Origin: Glandiceps talaboti
Taxonomy: Eukaryota > Hemichordata > Enteropneusta > Spengelidae
Reading direction: 5' to 3'
Assembly: GCF_964340395.1 (NCBI RefSeq)
Contig: NC_135568.1
Span: forward strand, 7,110,579 to 7,174,578
Length of the DNA: 64,000 nucleotides
Part shown: in pieces, positions 13,438 to 27,113 of the stretch
Layout: every line of letters begins with the position of its first letter
Position numbering within the stretch: position 1 is the first letter of the stretch
Made by a program: the position numbers and the translations under genes
The notes under the pieces: model-generated
The model's database searches: none
What the model saw: only the letters and a program-made list of their open reading frames with translations
Told to the model about the DNA's origin: nothing

Positions 13438-15448
13438 GTGAATCGAAGGCAGAAAGACCTTTTTCCCGAGTTATAAGCTTGGTGGTTGAATAGCTCTGCT
13501 GTTTCCATAAATCACATGTACACTGTTTGACAGTTTGCCAAAACCAGCGTAGGTGACAACGCTTGTCCAGTTTGAGACCATAATGATGTCATCCGCTAAT
13601 GCCATTATGATGTCGTCTGCGACTTGATTCTCGCAGGCAACATACTGTTGTTCCGTTATTACCCACTATCCCCATTTTGTATGTTTCTATTCTATGGCAA
13701 AGCCATTTTCCCTTGTATACGTTTTTCGTTACATGTCTCGTTGTCAATTGTACTGTCGTTAATCGACTATATTTAGTATTTCATTTACTTTTATAACATG
13801 ACCAAACCAGTACCGAAGCCTGCGCGGGGGGGGGGGGGTCAAGGGGGGCAAAAAGTATATATCAAACTAATCTCTTTTCAATCAATAAAACCGTGTTTAG
13901 GTAAATATACAGATTGCCCAACGCTATCTTAAAACGACCTTACTTTTGCATTGGCCGTATGCGAAATATGAGATATGGTTGAACATAAAATTTAAAAATA
14001 GCAATCCCGGTTCTTGTCGTCCACATGAACTCTGTGCGAACGGGTAAATTCCAAGAGCACAGCACATGTAATTTGATTACCAGTCATTGAAAAAGTCCAA
14101 AAGAAGCATATTCCCATTAGAATTGGTCTTTCGTTTGATGGCAGGGAATTTATTCTGATATCATAAATGCAACCTGATACATGTAATATGATAGAGTAAG
14201 AAAGGCTGTTATAGAACATTTAAGCTTTAAAGCATGGCTCAAGGTCAAGTGCAATAACGCACTATTTAGATAAGGGGAGCGAGACAGAGAAATCATACAC
14301 AAACTTGTCCTAATCCTGCAGTATATAACTAGGACATACATGTATTGAACATGTGGTATTTCAATTCAGAGATGAAAGTCGAGGTGAAGGTCATCGATGA
14401 TAACATACATGCTTAATATCATGAAGGTGAACACTCACACTTTATACTAGTATAGGTCACATGTTCCAAAAGGCCATGGAAGAAGTTCATTATTTTTATT
14501 GCCATCGACAGTAAAGATGAACGCGTAAACATGAAAGAGACACTTAAAAGATTTGTTCACACACTGTAGTACTGTGTACCTTGAGATGATATATACAGCA
14601 GTCATATTTCATTACATCACAAAACAAAATGGTTTAATACACGAGTACTATTATTTCACATTTTGTAATAAACTTCGAATGAAGGTTACTTGTACATGGC
14701 AGGTAATGACAGGTAGCCCTAACCTTTCGCGAATCATACAGTGTGATTATAGCTAACAAGTTAAATGGTCACTTTCGGGATAAGTGTCAGACCCATTCGT
14801 TGCCATCTTGAGACTGTTACAAAGCCAAAAAAGTAGTCAAATTGTCATACTTCAAAATTGTATTACTTTGTTCGTGCTTTACCTTTCTAAGAAATTGTCT
14901 AAGAACGTTCACTCGATCAGTTCACGCTGTGGTAATGCTCAGTGCTCCTCATTGAAACACACGTATAAAGGATTCGTCATTATGTACGTGGAGGATGAGT
15001 CGGAGGAATTGCCGTAAAAATAAATGATTTTCCCTGCCTCGCTCTAGAAATTGTAGTAAGCCCGTTCCCTTCCATATAAATTTTAGATAGCTCCTCCCCC
15101 AAAAAACAATATATACACCGATACAAGTTACATTAGAGTAGCAGTGACAATCGACTCAGAGTCCATAACAGAGTTCTTTACATAATAGATGGGTTTGCAA
15201 GACATTGACCAACATTGAATGATACATAGCCAGCAGGAATTCTACCTTTTTGAGGAAGAGACAACATCACCATGATGGCTGATGGTGTGGGAGGAGGTAC
15301 TGGTGACCCCTCCCACGCTGTGAACTTGTTTTGAAAATAAAGACATGTAGGATGCCATTTAGAGACATAAAATATCAAATTATACACATAATTTAAAGCT
15401 ATGCTATACATATATATTATAATCATATTCCGACAGAGAAGGCTCTCT

Positions 15449-15646
15449 GACAGACAGACAGACATACAGACAGATAGACACACGGACACAATTTGAATGG
15501 ACGAACATACATACATACATACATACATACATACATGCATACATGCATACATACATACATACATACATACATACATACATACATAGACAGACAGACAGAC
15601 CGACAGAGACAGACAGAGACAGACAAACGGACATACATACATACAT

Positions 15647-15715
<69 letters not shown>

Positions 15716-15719
15716 GACA
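15449..15719. repeat. Compound (CATA)n/(GACA)n microsatellite
   Basis: CATA blocks with GCAT variants, then alternating GACA/GAGACA and CATA, then a long (GACA)n. The ORFs on both strands here (His/Thr/Tyr, Cys/Val/Met and Asp/Arg/Gln repeats) are artefacts. Confidence 0.96.
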
Positions 15720-16117
15720 TACGCAACTCATGCATTAGCATCTCTCCAGGAACTAATAAAATCTAAAATCACTCATTGCATTACGTAGATGGCAAAAATG
15801 TCAATGACAAAAAATATATGTAAAAAAAACTACGTTTTTAAAACAAGGTATAGACGAAGACAAGTTACTCTCGGGCGAATTCATTGCATTTGCATTTTCC
15901 TAACAGCCTCCCCATCATCGGCTTATATGAGCTGTTATTAAATCCCAATGTCTTTTGGTCAGTGTATACATGTATCAGTCTACAGATTAAATAGTCGCCA
16001 GAACGATATGTATGAACGCTAATGAATTCACCCTAAAGCAAACACGGGCCATGGTTAATATCAGATTCGGATTAAACTCAAATTAGTAGTGTGAAGGTCA
16101 TTGACATTGTGATCTTT

Positions 16118-16310
16118 TTAGCCATAGCTTGTTAAGGATGATAGCTCCTATTTTCTATACTGATATTATGTATATCGTGTTAAGGAGGATATATCTCCTA
16201 TTTTCTACACCGATATATTTAGCTATATCTTGTTAAGGAGGATACTGATTAAAGATGTTTAAAAAAAAATACTGACCCATTTGCTATAGCTTGTTAAAAA
16301 GGAAAACGAC
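16118..16310. repeat. Degenerate tandem repeat, about 55-60 bp unit, 3-4 copies
   Basis: The phrases CTTGTTAAGGAGGAT and CTCCTATTTTCTA recur with decay across this interval. Confidence 0.55.
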
Positions 16311-19300
16311 TGTATTATCTATATGTATACTTAAGGGTCCAGTCAGAGGCGGGATTATTTTTTGAGTGTGATAAATATTTCGCTGGTAGAGGTATCAATT
16401 TAAATGGTCTCTTCAATCGTCATGTCGCCTAACAATAAATGTCATCCCACGAGTATCACTTAGCCCTTTAATATAATACCGGTCGATGGAAATGTTATGC
16501 TGTCTAAATAGGTGAACTTTATTTCCGTCTTGGCGTACAGTACTATTCAAGCAAATATCCATTCCAGCTATTTACATCAATGTCACAGATGGGTAAATAA
16601 GAAAGGGAAAAACACCACAGGTTCCTTTGCCTATATGACATTTCTGAGTTAACATTCCCCTTAATGATATATTGTGATATGAATTCATCGCTTCATCGCT
16701 CACTAATACTATGGACTATCACGACAAGATCCGTTGTATCATAGCGGGTTTTAAAGCAAAGGCATAATATAGTCCAGTACAGCTATCACAAATGTCCTCT
16801 GGGAAGGATAAAGCGGAAAACTTCGAATGATTCTCTTACTCTGAACTTGTCCCTGAAGACACGACAAACATCTTTGGCCGCATTTCCCTATACAGCTTGA
16901 AGGCTAAAAAATTACCACTCTTCAATGGAGTTTGATACACCGTTATGTGACCTCGTTCCCCAAGAGAAACACTTATCAAGCTCCGCTGTCGCCAAATTCA
17001 CGGGAAACAAATGGTCTCTAAGGTATTCACGACTACTTTCATATATATTACTTCAGTCCTAACAAATTACGAATTTGCGTCTACACAAATTGTCAATAGC
17101 GGTTATTCAGTCTTCATCTGAAAACATCTACAGGGCAAAATAACTCAAAAAGCATGATGTACTGGGAACGGAAAATATTAAGAAATCCGAGAGACTGTAA
17201 TAATTTACTCCTAATGATTCATATTTGCTAGTGATATAAATATATTAACTCGCAAGGGATATAAATATGCTACTCGTCAACTGCTATTGTGTCTAGAAAA
17301 TAACCTGTTCCAATATATATACAAGAGAAAAGGGGCGGCAAAATTACAAAATTTACGAGATGGGACAGTGTCGGCAACTTTTGCCTGTATACTTCAAGAC
17401 GTACTGATTTGTGTACACGGATAGACAATTATAGATGCCCTAGTACGCATTGTTTTCAATCTGTTCCTTCAAAAAGGCAGCTGAAGATAATACTCTGTTC
17501 TTTACTATGTCTGTCTGTCCGTCGCGCCTCTCTTTATCTAGCTCTTTCGTTGTCTCTGTGGCCTTATGTCTATTTAACCTCTAGACTTTTCTCTCTCTCG
17601 TAATTTTCTTTTTCGGGAATATGGCACTTAGCTCGTAAAAGTCTCCCATTCTGTTACTAACTAAACTCACACTTCTACTGTACAATATACCTCAATATGA
17701 TGAACACATTAAATGTTGTGTTGATGGAGCTTAGACAGACTGTAATTGGTAACTACACATTTAAAGGCCCAGCATACAACATCAGATCGTGCCATTCATA
17801 CAAATTCCATGCGAACATCGAATTGAAATTAGCGCGTTTTTTATGGGTTGTCTTTAAGTTAAATTCAGTGTATCTGTTCTTTACGCTTTTCATTTGGATT
17901 ATCGGTATCTACGTACAGGTAATTGGTTAGTTGTAGATCTGACAGGGATTTTTTTCGGTAACCGAGCCTCTTGCATTTTGATGTGATCTATTGACTGAAC
18001 GATCGACTGAAACATGATAGCAGAAGAATTAAGAATTATAAACGAGCATCTAGAGGCCATGCGTTGGAATTTTAGATTCTTTCGGTATCCGACCCTCGTT
18101 GTGCTGTTAGAATGATAGATAGTGAGGTGAATTATTAACATCGTTTTGTGGATAGAATTCCGAAGTAGCAGGGCTAGGGGTTCTTCAGCAATAAATAAGA
18201 ACGAGGTAAAATTACTTGATACCCCTGGGCCTTGTTATTCTATATACGTAATGACATAGGCCAACTGGCGCCCGTCCACAAAGAGGAGAGTTGACAAATT
18301 GAGATGCAGACAAAAAATGGCAAGATAATAGCATATCCACATGGTTAACTTCATTTTTAGATGTAAGGCGAATTTAGTGTGTGTGTTTTTGCGATAATAT
18401 GGCCTCAGAAAATAGGGTAGGTAGGTCGGGATGTTATTTTATCTTTTTTAAATTGTTTTTATTTTGAAAAATATTGCTTTGGCCCAAAACCAAACGAAAT
18501 ATCGGTATGTACAGGCATCACTGGGGAAAAAACAGACGTGCATGAAGGTCAAGAAGACAAAGAATTTCTTATTTTTTTGTTTTTAATGTTTACAAAATAT
18601 TTAGAGTCGGCTTAAACTATGACCAGATCGTTCAGGTTATCGGCAACACACACTTGATTTATTTTGCCTAATGTCGAAATAAGTTTGGATACTTTATAGG
18701 CGGCCACAGTATGAGATGGACATCTAGGAGCATGTTTGGTATATTAAAAGACACCAGTAGTTAATATACTTATTTTACCATTATTTGTTATTGGCGAAAA
18801 CCGGATCAGAAACAAATAATTCATAAACGCTAAATAATTCATGTGTACACACTAACTAATAATAAAACAACAAAGGTTTTGCATTATAAATTCAGTCTGG
18901 TGGATGCTCTTTATCTGAAATCAACAAAAATACACTTGAAATTACAAGGTAAATGATACATATGTATTATTTTATAACGATCAGAGCCTGTACATCTAAG
19001 AAATATTTCATTGATGGGCTTGTAGAAACTTTCTGTGACTCTGTACTCGAACATGTAAACTTTCTTGGGTACGTATACATGGCAGGTTTTGAATAAATGG
19101 ATGGATTTAATTCATAAGATAACAAAATGTGATGCAAGATTACTGGCTATTACGAGCCTCATCTATCACTGGGGCAAGATGTATCCTTGGTAATTTGAAA
19201 CTCTTAAGAAGTCGCCATTGAATAATCTGCATGATATTTACACTGACATTTGAAATTCGTCCGACAACAATATGATCCAAAAGTGACAACTTGGTTTATA

Positions 19301-20296
19301 TGTATAGACACTAATCCGTAAAATATGAAGACACTAACCCTGTCCTTTATATCATTGTAAATTTTCTAAATGATTACTTATCCATTTGTTTTGTCTCAGC
19401 CTCGTACAATCATAAGATATCGCCTACTGATGCTTAAGGTTCAACGACCACTCTATTGCTATATCACAATGTATGGGAAGGACAGGCTGGGTCTGGGCAG
19501 GAGCAATAAAATGCGAAGACGGGTAATCCCAGAAGTCATAAATTTGCATGTGCAACTTAGTAGAAGTTATATGGGGATTTCTTGTTTCATTTCATGATAT
19601 TTACTCTGTTGAAGTATAGACGTAACGTCTATGATTGTAATTGGTATAAAATAGTATTACTGTATGATGTATTGACGTCCCGAACTTTGAAGAAGCGATG
19701 TACGCTTTTCCAGTTTCTCTGCATGTTATTTCCTATGTCGAAGCTGACATAAAACATTATATTGCAGCGACCATTGCTCCGCATTCCTAACATTCCGAAA
19801 ACTTACATTTGAGAAGTAATGATAATTTCTTATGCATGAAACACTCTTCAGGGACAGACAACATTCCAATACTGTCAGTGGTAAATGAGAGCATAGACTC
19901 TATCTAACGACTCTCGAACGTCTACGATGACAGTCATAAAAAGACATAAATTTCGATAAAGTACACCATATTTTATTTATCACTGCATTTTGTATTCCAT
20001 TGACATCAAATATCACTGCTGGTTCTTTCTTGTTAAACGTGCAGCAGTGAGCTCTGAAAGGAACATGCTGTATGGGGATTAACATTTATCTTAGGTGGGA
20101 AACCCATTTGTCGATGTCTGCTGGTGCAGCCAGAAAAGGAAACATTGTCTTTAACAAAACAATAATCCTACCCAATCATCGCGCGGCTCACTCATAGAAA
20201 TAGCACTGTTGAGGCGTCACGGATTGAATCATACGCCTTTATTAAATTCAGTCATTCATTTCATACCACACAAAAAAGCATATGTGTATATATATC

Positions 20297-20332
20297 ACAT
20301 ACATACATACATAATACATACATACATTACAT

Positions 20333-20380
<48 letters not shown>
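20297..20380. repeat. (CATA)n and (CA)n microsatellite
   Basis: Interrupted CATA units followed by about 19 CA units. Confidence 0.95.
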
Positions 20381-20382
<2 letters not shown>

Positions 20383-20450
20383 CCCCGCGTCGATCCTTTT
20401 TTCCCCGATAATTTTTGCTTTCCCGTTCCTTATTTATGCCTGATATCAGG

Positions 20451-20544
20451 AGAACAAGCAGCTGAAATCTACCCTACATGCCAAGACTGCTTAAATACAA
20501 AGCCTAAACTGCTTCGAAGAAAAAGGAAGTTTTTCAAGAGATAA
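20451..20544 (+). CDS. Possible terminal exon encoding a basic tail, unidentified
   Basis: A pyrimidine-rich tract and TGATATCAG acceptor precede an open segment encoding GEQAAEIYPTCQDC and then a basic stretch ending KLLRRKRKFFKR before TAA. No upstream exon was recognised. The frame also runs back into a CATA/CA microsatellite, which is not coding. Confidence 0.18.
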
Positions 20545-21237
20545 ATATGATAGAACAGAGTATGTAAAGTGTCAAAAAATGTGTATTTACTAATTTGCAA
20601 AAAAAGAAATTAGGAAAAAAAAAGAATTCGCGTCGTCACACCACTTTAGAAAGTTTACCCTGACCAGAACCAGATATTTTTTTTGGCCTAAACAGTACTG
20701 GTAGATTGTATGAATAGAGTGATTCATATGAGATACTGAAAAAAACACGACTTGTTGAATTACAATCAAGTCAAGAATATCATACGTGTGTTTCTCAATA
20801 TCAAGAAGGAATGCTTTGAATGTATATTTATTATTTATGTTTTAAGAGATTAATGAGTGATTTCCAGTGACTACTGGCTGCATAATAAATTCGGTTGCTT
20901 ACAAGGTGACTCTACTTAAATGTAAATAAGATTGTCACATTGACATTAACCATTTTAGGAAGAGACAGATTCATCCATAAGTAAGTTTACAATATACTGT
21001 CCTTCTGTATTTTGTGAAATCAAAACCTGATATCCCTTGACATCCTACTTGTATGCAGTATTCTTAACACTAGCTACAGTGCTTGTAACATAGATGAAAA
21101 CCATTGGATTCGACATATTTATCTTCCAATATTTTGCAAGGTTAAGTATGAACAGCACGGGTCGTGTGTTAATGGGGTATGCATACATCATTTCTCCATC
21201 CTCATGATATGCAAAGATGGAAGATGCATTTGCAAAC

Positions 21238-21345
21238 AAACCAACCAACCAACCAACCAACCAACCAACAACCGACCAAGCAACCAACCGACCAAGCAAC
21301 CAAACACCGATCAACCAACCAACCAACCAACCAACCAACCAACCA
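21238..21345. repeat. (AACC)n microsatellite with interrupted centre
   Basis: AACC blocks flank a degenerate middle containing AACCGACCAAGC units. Confidence 0.95.
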
Positions 21346-21962
21346 TCCATGCATCCACTGTAAACAAAACATATTTCCCTTACAATTGATCCCCTGGATT
21401 ACATCAAAGAACCCGTATGTTATATATTGGTTATACTATTAATCAAACTGATAACCTTTACTGCAACATGCATTTTCCCGCTGAAAATCTGTAGACATAA
21501 TATCCCACATTTATGTAATATTTACGCAGAATTGAGTTCGAAAACCAATTGATGCATTATTTTTGAAGTTAGAAATTGTAAATGCATTTTACAATTGTAT
21601 CAATTTAGAGCAACCGATTTTTCTATCAGCTTTTATAGAATATTTGTATCCTTTGTGGACACTTATAAATAATGAATAACTAATATCACTTACTGTATTC
21701 TGTCTATAGACTATACTATTAGTGCATAATTGTGTCCTTTCAGTTCAATTGACAATTTTCTATTTGTCGTTTGATAAATTATTTATTATGATTTGATTTT
21801 TTATTACGCACAGGCTGTTGGGGGTTAAAGTGACATTGAAATGCGAGAATAGCTTGGGACTTGTGTCATGAATGCTCTTCTTTGTTTTCTTACTATGGTC
21901 GCTCTCTTTTTGGTATATTCCATTTTTGTGAAAGTAAACAGACAAATGCGTGCACAATCCAT

Positions 21963-22193
21963 GTATGCATGCATACATACATACATACATACATACATAC
22001 ATACATACATACATGCATACATACATACATACATACATACATACACACACATACATACATACATACATACATACATACATACATACATACATGCATGCAT
22101 ACATAAATGCATACATACATACATACATTCATGCATACATACATACATACATACATACATACATACATACATACATGCAAACATGCATACATC
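21963..22193. repeat. (CATA)n microsatellite with GCAT variants
   Basis: About 55 tetranucleotide units. It generates spurious long ORFs on both strands. Confidence 0.97.
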
Positions 22194-22847
22194 TTGCAAC
22201 CATACATTTATTAATAACACTGTTTATCTGTATTCAAGTCACATTTTTGGCTTAACCTTCAACGTGTACTTAACTAATATGTTTTAATTGAACTGTCATC
22301 AAGTGATCAATTAACATTTCCCCTGTTTTCCATTTTTGTACTTTTTTAGTCAAGTCGCCGTATTAATTCTGTAACAAATGTCTTCACTTAGTTATTCTGG
22401 TGATGTGTGTAGAATTGTTCATGCGCTAATTGAACTCTGCAGTACGATTTGTATTCTAACCTCGTTCCAGGTATCAGAGGTGTCGCTGTGTAAAATGTTA
22501 CGTTCGTCTAGAGGCCTGCCTTCCTTTTGTGTTTTATTACCCACAGACACATGAGAATTTTGATAATCCTTAAAACTGTTTTGTGACTAAAGTTTAACGT
22601 ACAGTGATTGTTTCTGTAAACAGTAAACCTTCGTTTACCTAAACGTCTTGGAGGCACTTGGAGTTTGTTCGTATATGAATACTTCGGTAGATCATATCAG
22701 CGGTGGCATTACTAAAATAACACATGTACTGTAAAAGGAAGAATTAAAAATGATAGCAATTATGCTACTTATGTTTGGCAACATTTGTATTGGAATACAA
22801 AAATACATACCTAGTATCGATGTAAGAACAACTAAACGGTATGAAAA

Positions 22848-23278
22848 TCCCGGGGAGAGGGGGCTACTCAAATAGTGACAGTATATACACGTATGTACCG
22901 CGGTTTTGACCCCTTTCTTAATCTTAACTCGTATAGACTTTTTATTCTTGATTTGTTAAGCATTATGTATGTAGAGGTCTGACTCCCTCTTTGAACGTAT
23001 ATATAGTATTTGATCCCATATTGTAGATTTTCAATTTTCCCCGAGATTTTTCGTAAACGTAGTTCCAGGTTTCCGATTTTCAAACTTTTCTGAGGAGTTT
23101 GACTCCTATTTTCATGCAGAATGTAGACATTTAACTCTCAGTTAGTTTCAGGCTGAAATATAAATGTTTGACCCCTAGCTTTTGGTTTTTGTAGCGTTTG
23201 TTCCTGTAATTTGAATTCGCCAGGCTACACCTACACCTATTACCCTGCCGAGTACCTTCCCCAACCCCGGTTTGAAAA
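22848..23278. mobile_element. Possible non-autonomous element with imperfect inverted ends
   Basis: The left end reads CCCGGGGAGAGGGGG-CTACTC. The right end, reverse complemented, reads CCGGGGTTGGGGAAGGTACTC. The interior repeats the phrase TTTGACCCC/TTTGACTCC at irregular spacing. No target-site duplication was identified and the family is not known to me. Confidence 0.35.
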
Positions 23279-24660
23279 CAGACTTGCCTTTCTTTGAAAT
23301 ATACGACATTTGTAATACTTGACAGTAATCCTGTACAATCTAGTCTTGTCTATGTATCTACTGAGAGAGGGAATGACGGATTGCTTCATTCAACAACTAA
23401 TGAGGCGTACTGTACATTACCTAGGACAACTATGTGATGTGAATATAGTAGGAATACTTTTCATTATAATCACTGCACTGCTGCAGTTCTGTTTTTTCTC
23501 TATATTTTGAATGCAAGACCTGTTATAGGAACTGTTACCATTATGTTTACTACCCTGACTGTGATTAGATGTGTGCGACTTTCACAGAAATTGCCGATAA
23601 CATCGCACGTATTCGTCAACTTAGTATGTAATATTTGAATTACTGCGCCCTCTAGTATTTCATGATATTTTGTTATTATGGTGTGTTGTATTAATGTAAG
23701 GTTGGAAATATAACCCCAAACATTTCGTAAGCAATCTTCCATTGTTTAAGTTTGTAAACTATTTCTTCGTTAAAGTCGTGACTTCTCAACAAATATGTAC
23801 CTATAACTACAAGAAACTTAATAATGTTGCTTAGATTAGATTAAGCTATTTTCCTATAATGTCTTAAATAGTATCATTATTGTCTTCCGGCGTTTCTTGG
23901 AACAGTTGATTGCACAATGGGGAGTGTCCGAAATTAACTATACAAATTCAATTATGTGATCAACATATACAATACCAATTACCAATAGTACATCATTTCA
24001 GCTCTGCCAATAGCAGGCGATGGTTAAAGGCCCAGATCGAATTAGCATTAAAATGTAAGCGTGGATTACAGTTGTCTGGCAGGGCCATAAATATGTTGGT
24101 TCTGTACTAAACTTAGATCCTGTGTAATTGTTATGGCTCCACTGGTAAGATAGATAGTACGGGGATTGGATCTCTGGTCTTGAAGATATGGTTCAGCAAG
24201 TAGAATGTTGCAAACACCATTTAATACACCACAAGAATTAACCCTAAGAAAATATAAACCCAGGTTTATTGCCCCTTTAATTTGAAATTTTATTTTGTTG
24301 TATAGAGGCCAAGAATCCCATTCCCTATAACTGTAAAAGAGTGACAACAATATATTTTAGTGAGTGAAAGCGTTCGAAAACAAAGGGTAACTATGCGTCT
24401 CTTGGTTTAAGTTCTTGCTAATGATGGAGGTAGTGGCGAGGTTAGGGTTCAAAGATACACAATCACCAGGTGAAGCATTTGCACTACCTTTTAGCATCTC
24501 TCATCTTGTCAGCTGTCCTGTCTTAGTTGGAGTTTTATAGTTGTTTGTAAAGTAGTTGCCTTGCTCTCACACTTTATCATAGAAAACAGGTTAACTTTAC
24601 TATGGCTATATTTTTGTTTTAAATGTATTTCTCATCTGCACCTAAAATATGAAATTGTTG

Positions 24661-24846
24661 ACATGTGTGACACTGAATACGAAATGAACAGAGCACAAGA
24701 AACTAGCAAGAGAAGCTCATTTGTACATGACTGAATACAAAATGAACGCAGCGCGGGACCATTTCAAACGCACATTTGTAATGATACTAAACTGAATACA
24801 AATGAAGGTAGCGCGGGAACCTAGCGCGGGAACCTAGCGCGGGAAT
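24661..24846. repeat. Degenerate tandem repeat ending in three GCGCGGGAA words
   Basis: ACTGAATACAAAATGAA recurs about every 60-65 bp. The last copy ends in CTAGCGCGGGAAC units repeated in a 13-bp period (about 24811-24846). Confidence 0.65.
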
Positions 24847-26159
24847 ATATCAAGCGCTCATGTGCAGGATTGTTTGCCAGTTTGGTAGCTCGTTACTAGC
24901 AGGTAAACTGTTAGTTTAAATGGATTGCACTGTTTTCCTTGATCTCATGGTATCTTTTCATAAACACGAAAACGTTATACAGTAAGTACTACTGTAGCTT
25001 AAAATAATTTTTTGAAAGTGAAAGTTTTCCAAATGACCCACATTTGGTCACACAGAACCAAAGTGTAATTATTCGCTCGATTTATCATCGAAAATAAATG
25101 TTAGCAAAATCCTTATGTCAGGACTGATAAAACCAAACATATTTAGGATAAGAGAACGGACGGTACGAGATTGATGGAATCATTTAACCTGCCTAGAGTG
25201 CAGATAAAACTGACAACAAAATTGATTACGCGGGAGAGTAATGTGCAGAATCCGAAATTATAACTCCGTGATTTATCACAGAGATTACCCGATTAGACGC
25301 CGGATTATCAAGTAAGATTGTATAATATACGTGGAAACTTGTTGTGAGAAGGTAAAAATTATCACTGACTTAGAGAGCCTTGATCATAGGGAAGCATGAT
25401 GAATTACACAACAACTCTTGAATGAACCAGCCTGGTCACATGACTCGTAGACGAATTTAACTAATCCGATTATCTTTAGTGTCTTGTAATGTTTCGTGGA
25501 ATAACAGACCTTATAATCAGAGTGAAGGCTAAAATGAAGTCACATCAAATCGTCCCTAGCTGTATGTATCGTTGCATTAAATCGTATATTTAAACGACGA
25601 CTGAATCGAATGCGTACAGTAGATGTAGTTGCATGTATGTCTGGACATACATTGATCTAACCATGGCTGCCAGCTTCTTACATTAGTCGGTGATTAGCCC
25701 AAGTAAGGTGTTTTTGGCAATTACGTTGTCGCTGTCTCATTACACACTACCTGCTGGGCACATAACGTCACACTGAGGTCGAGCAAACAATTAAGATTGG
25801 TATCGTTGTAATATCAAATTTGAAATGTCTTTATATGACACTGTTTGCATAGAACGTTTGCATGTGTATGAGCATATCCACATAAATATGTGACTGTTTC
25901 ATGTAGTTTAAATATTATCTGGATATCAGTGAGTACATTTACATATCTGTTAGGCTATAGAAGGTGTTTGCATATTATTTGCATAATGAGGCAATTTGTA
26001 TGCATATAATAGGGCAACCAAGCTGCTCATGACGTGATAATCAATTATAGCGTCTTGATTTTTTTTCTGTGTAACTATCTCCTAGGATTTTGAAGAATTA
26101 TTAAAGAGTTTTGCTTTTCTTTTTGATATCGAATGTTTCCTAGAGGGACATATCTGGAG

Positions 26160-26302
26160 TAATGCTGGTGAAATAAGTTTATTGGCTTGCTAGTAATCCG
26201 TGCATGCATGGTTCGATTCCTACACTGCCATTTGACACATAGGGTTCATGATTTAAGCCAAAGTTCCTGCATTAGTATTATCCTATCAGTGAAGCCATAC
26301 GG

Positions 26303-26368
<66 letters not shown>

Positions 26369-26408
26369 GTTGTTGTTGTTGTTGTTGTTGTTATTATTAT
26401 TATTATTA
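26160..26408 (+). mobile_element. Candidate tRNA-derived SINE with (ATT)n tail
   Basis: CTAGTAATCCGTG followed by GGTTCGATTCC (26211-26221) resembles a tRNA anticodon-arm/B-box pair. About 80 bp further is an (ATT)n tract of about 105 bp with an internal (GTT)n block. The T-stem does not pair well, so this is not a functional tRNA. The SINE call is inference from layout. Confidence 0.4.
26302..26408. repeat. (ATT)n-(GTT)n-(ATT)n trinucleotide array
   Basis: Imperfection-free trinucleotide blocks. The ORFs that give poly-Leu or poly-Ile here are artefacts. Confidence 0.97.
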
Positions 26409-27055
26409 AAGCTTTATTGCAGGATATAATCCCATGTACAGAAACACTGCTACAATACAATAATGTAGACTTTAAAAACTTATATGAGACCATTCTTTTG
26501 GTCAGGACCAGCATTTATCTATATGTAGACAGCCGTTTCACAAACCTAAATGTTAATTCTACTCCCAATGGGCCTTTAAGGCCTTATGTAAAATTTGAAT
26601 CATCTTTGTTTCTCAGTCTACCAAGTCATAATGAATGAATGCCTAGCTGGAAGAGTGAAACTCTCATTTGCCAAAAACTCTTTCATGATGGAAACATTGT
26701 ATACTCCCAAGGGATTTGAAAATGTATGACAGGTGATACCAATACATGTTTGGTATATTAGTACCACATCGATGAATAAAATGAGTGAATAGGTTGTGGG
26801 AAAACACTTGTAATGTACATGGGCATGGCAACAGCATCGTAATTAACGATCAATCACGATACATAGATAGAACCAATCAATAACATTGGTGGGTACCACT
26901 AACATATGGCTGAAACAATTTGCAGGAGTAATTATTACCCCCGTATTGGTCACGTACCATATTGAATACTAGTATATGAGTTTCACTGAACAGCGAGGAC
27001 ACATTGAAAAAGGAAAAACTGTATGAAAACATAATCGGGATCGGGATATACTAGT

Positions 27056-27113
27056 CTATGCAGTGGTAAAATAATAGCGGGTTGCCGATAACCTGAGTTT
27101 AAGCTCCCGACCC
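27056..27113 (+). mobile_element. Decayed tRNA-like segment (possible SINE head)
   Basis: GCAGTGGTAAAATAATAGC, then GATAACCTGAG and TTTAAGCTCCCGACC, follow the order of a tRNA A box, anticodon arm and B box. It is strongly mutated and no cloverleaf forms. Confidence 0.25.

Larger units (their letters stand above)
12289..20450. other. Non-coding stretch: receptor upstream region and gene-poor DNA
   Basis: 12289 onward should hold the 5'UTR and promoter of the receptor; no TATA box or initiator was assigned. It contains two E2F-like words at 13.41 kb, a poly-G tract near 13827, a short degenerate tandem repeat at 16.12-16.31 kb and a compound microsatellite at 15.45-15.72 kb. No exon is supportable. 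Confidence 0.5.
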
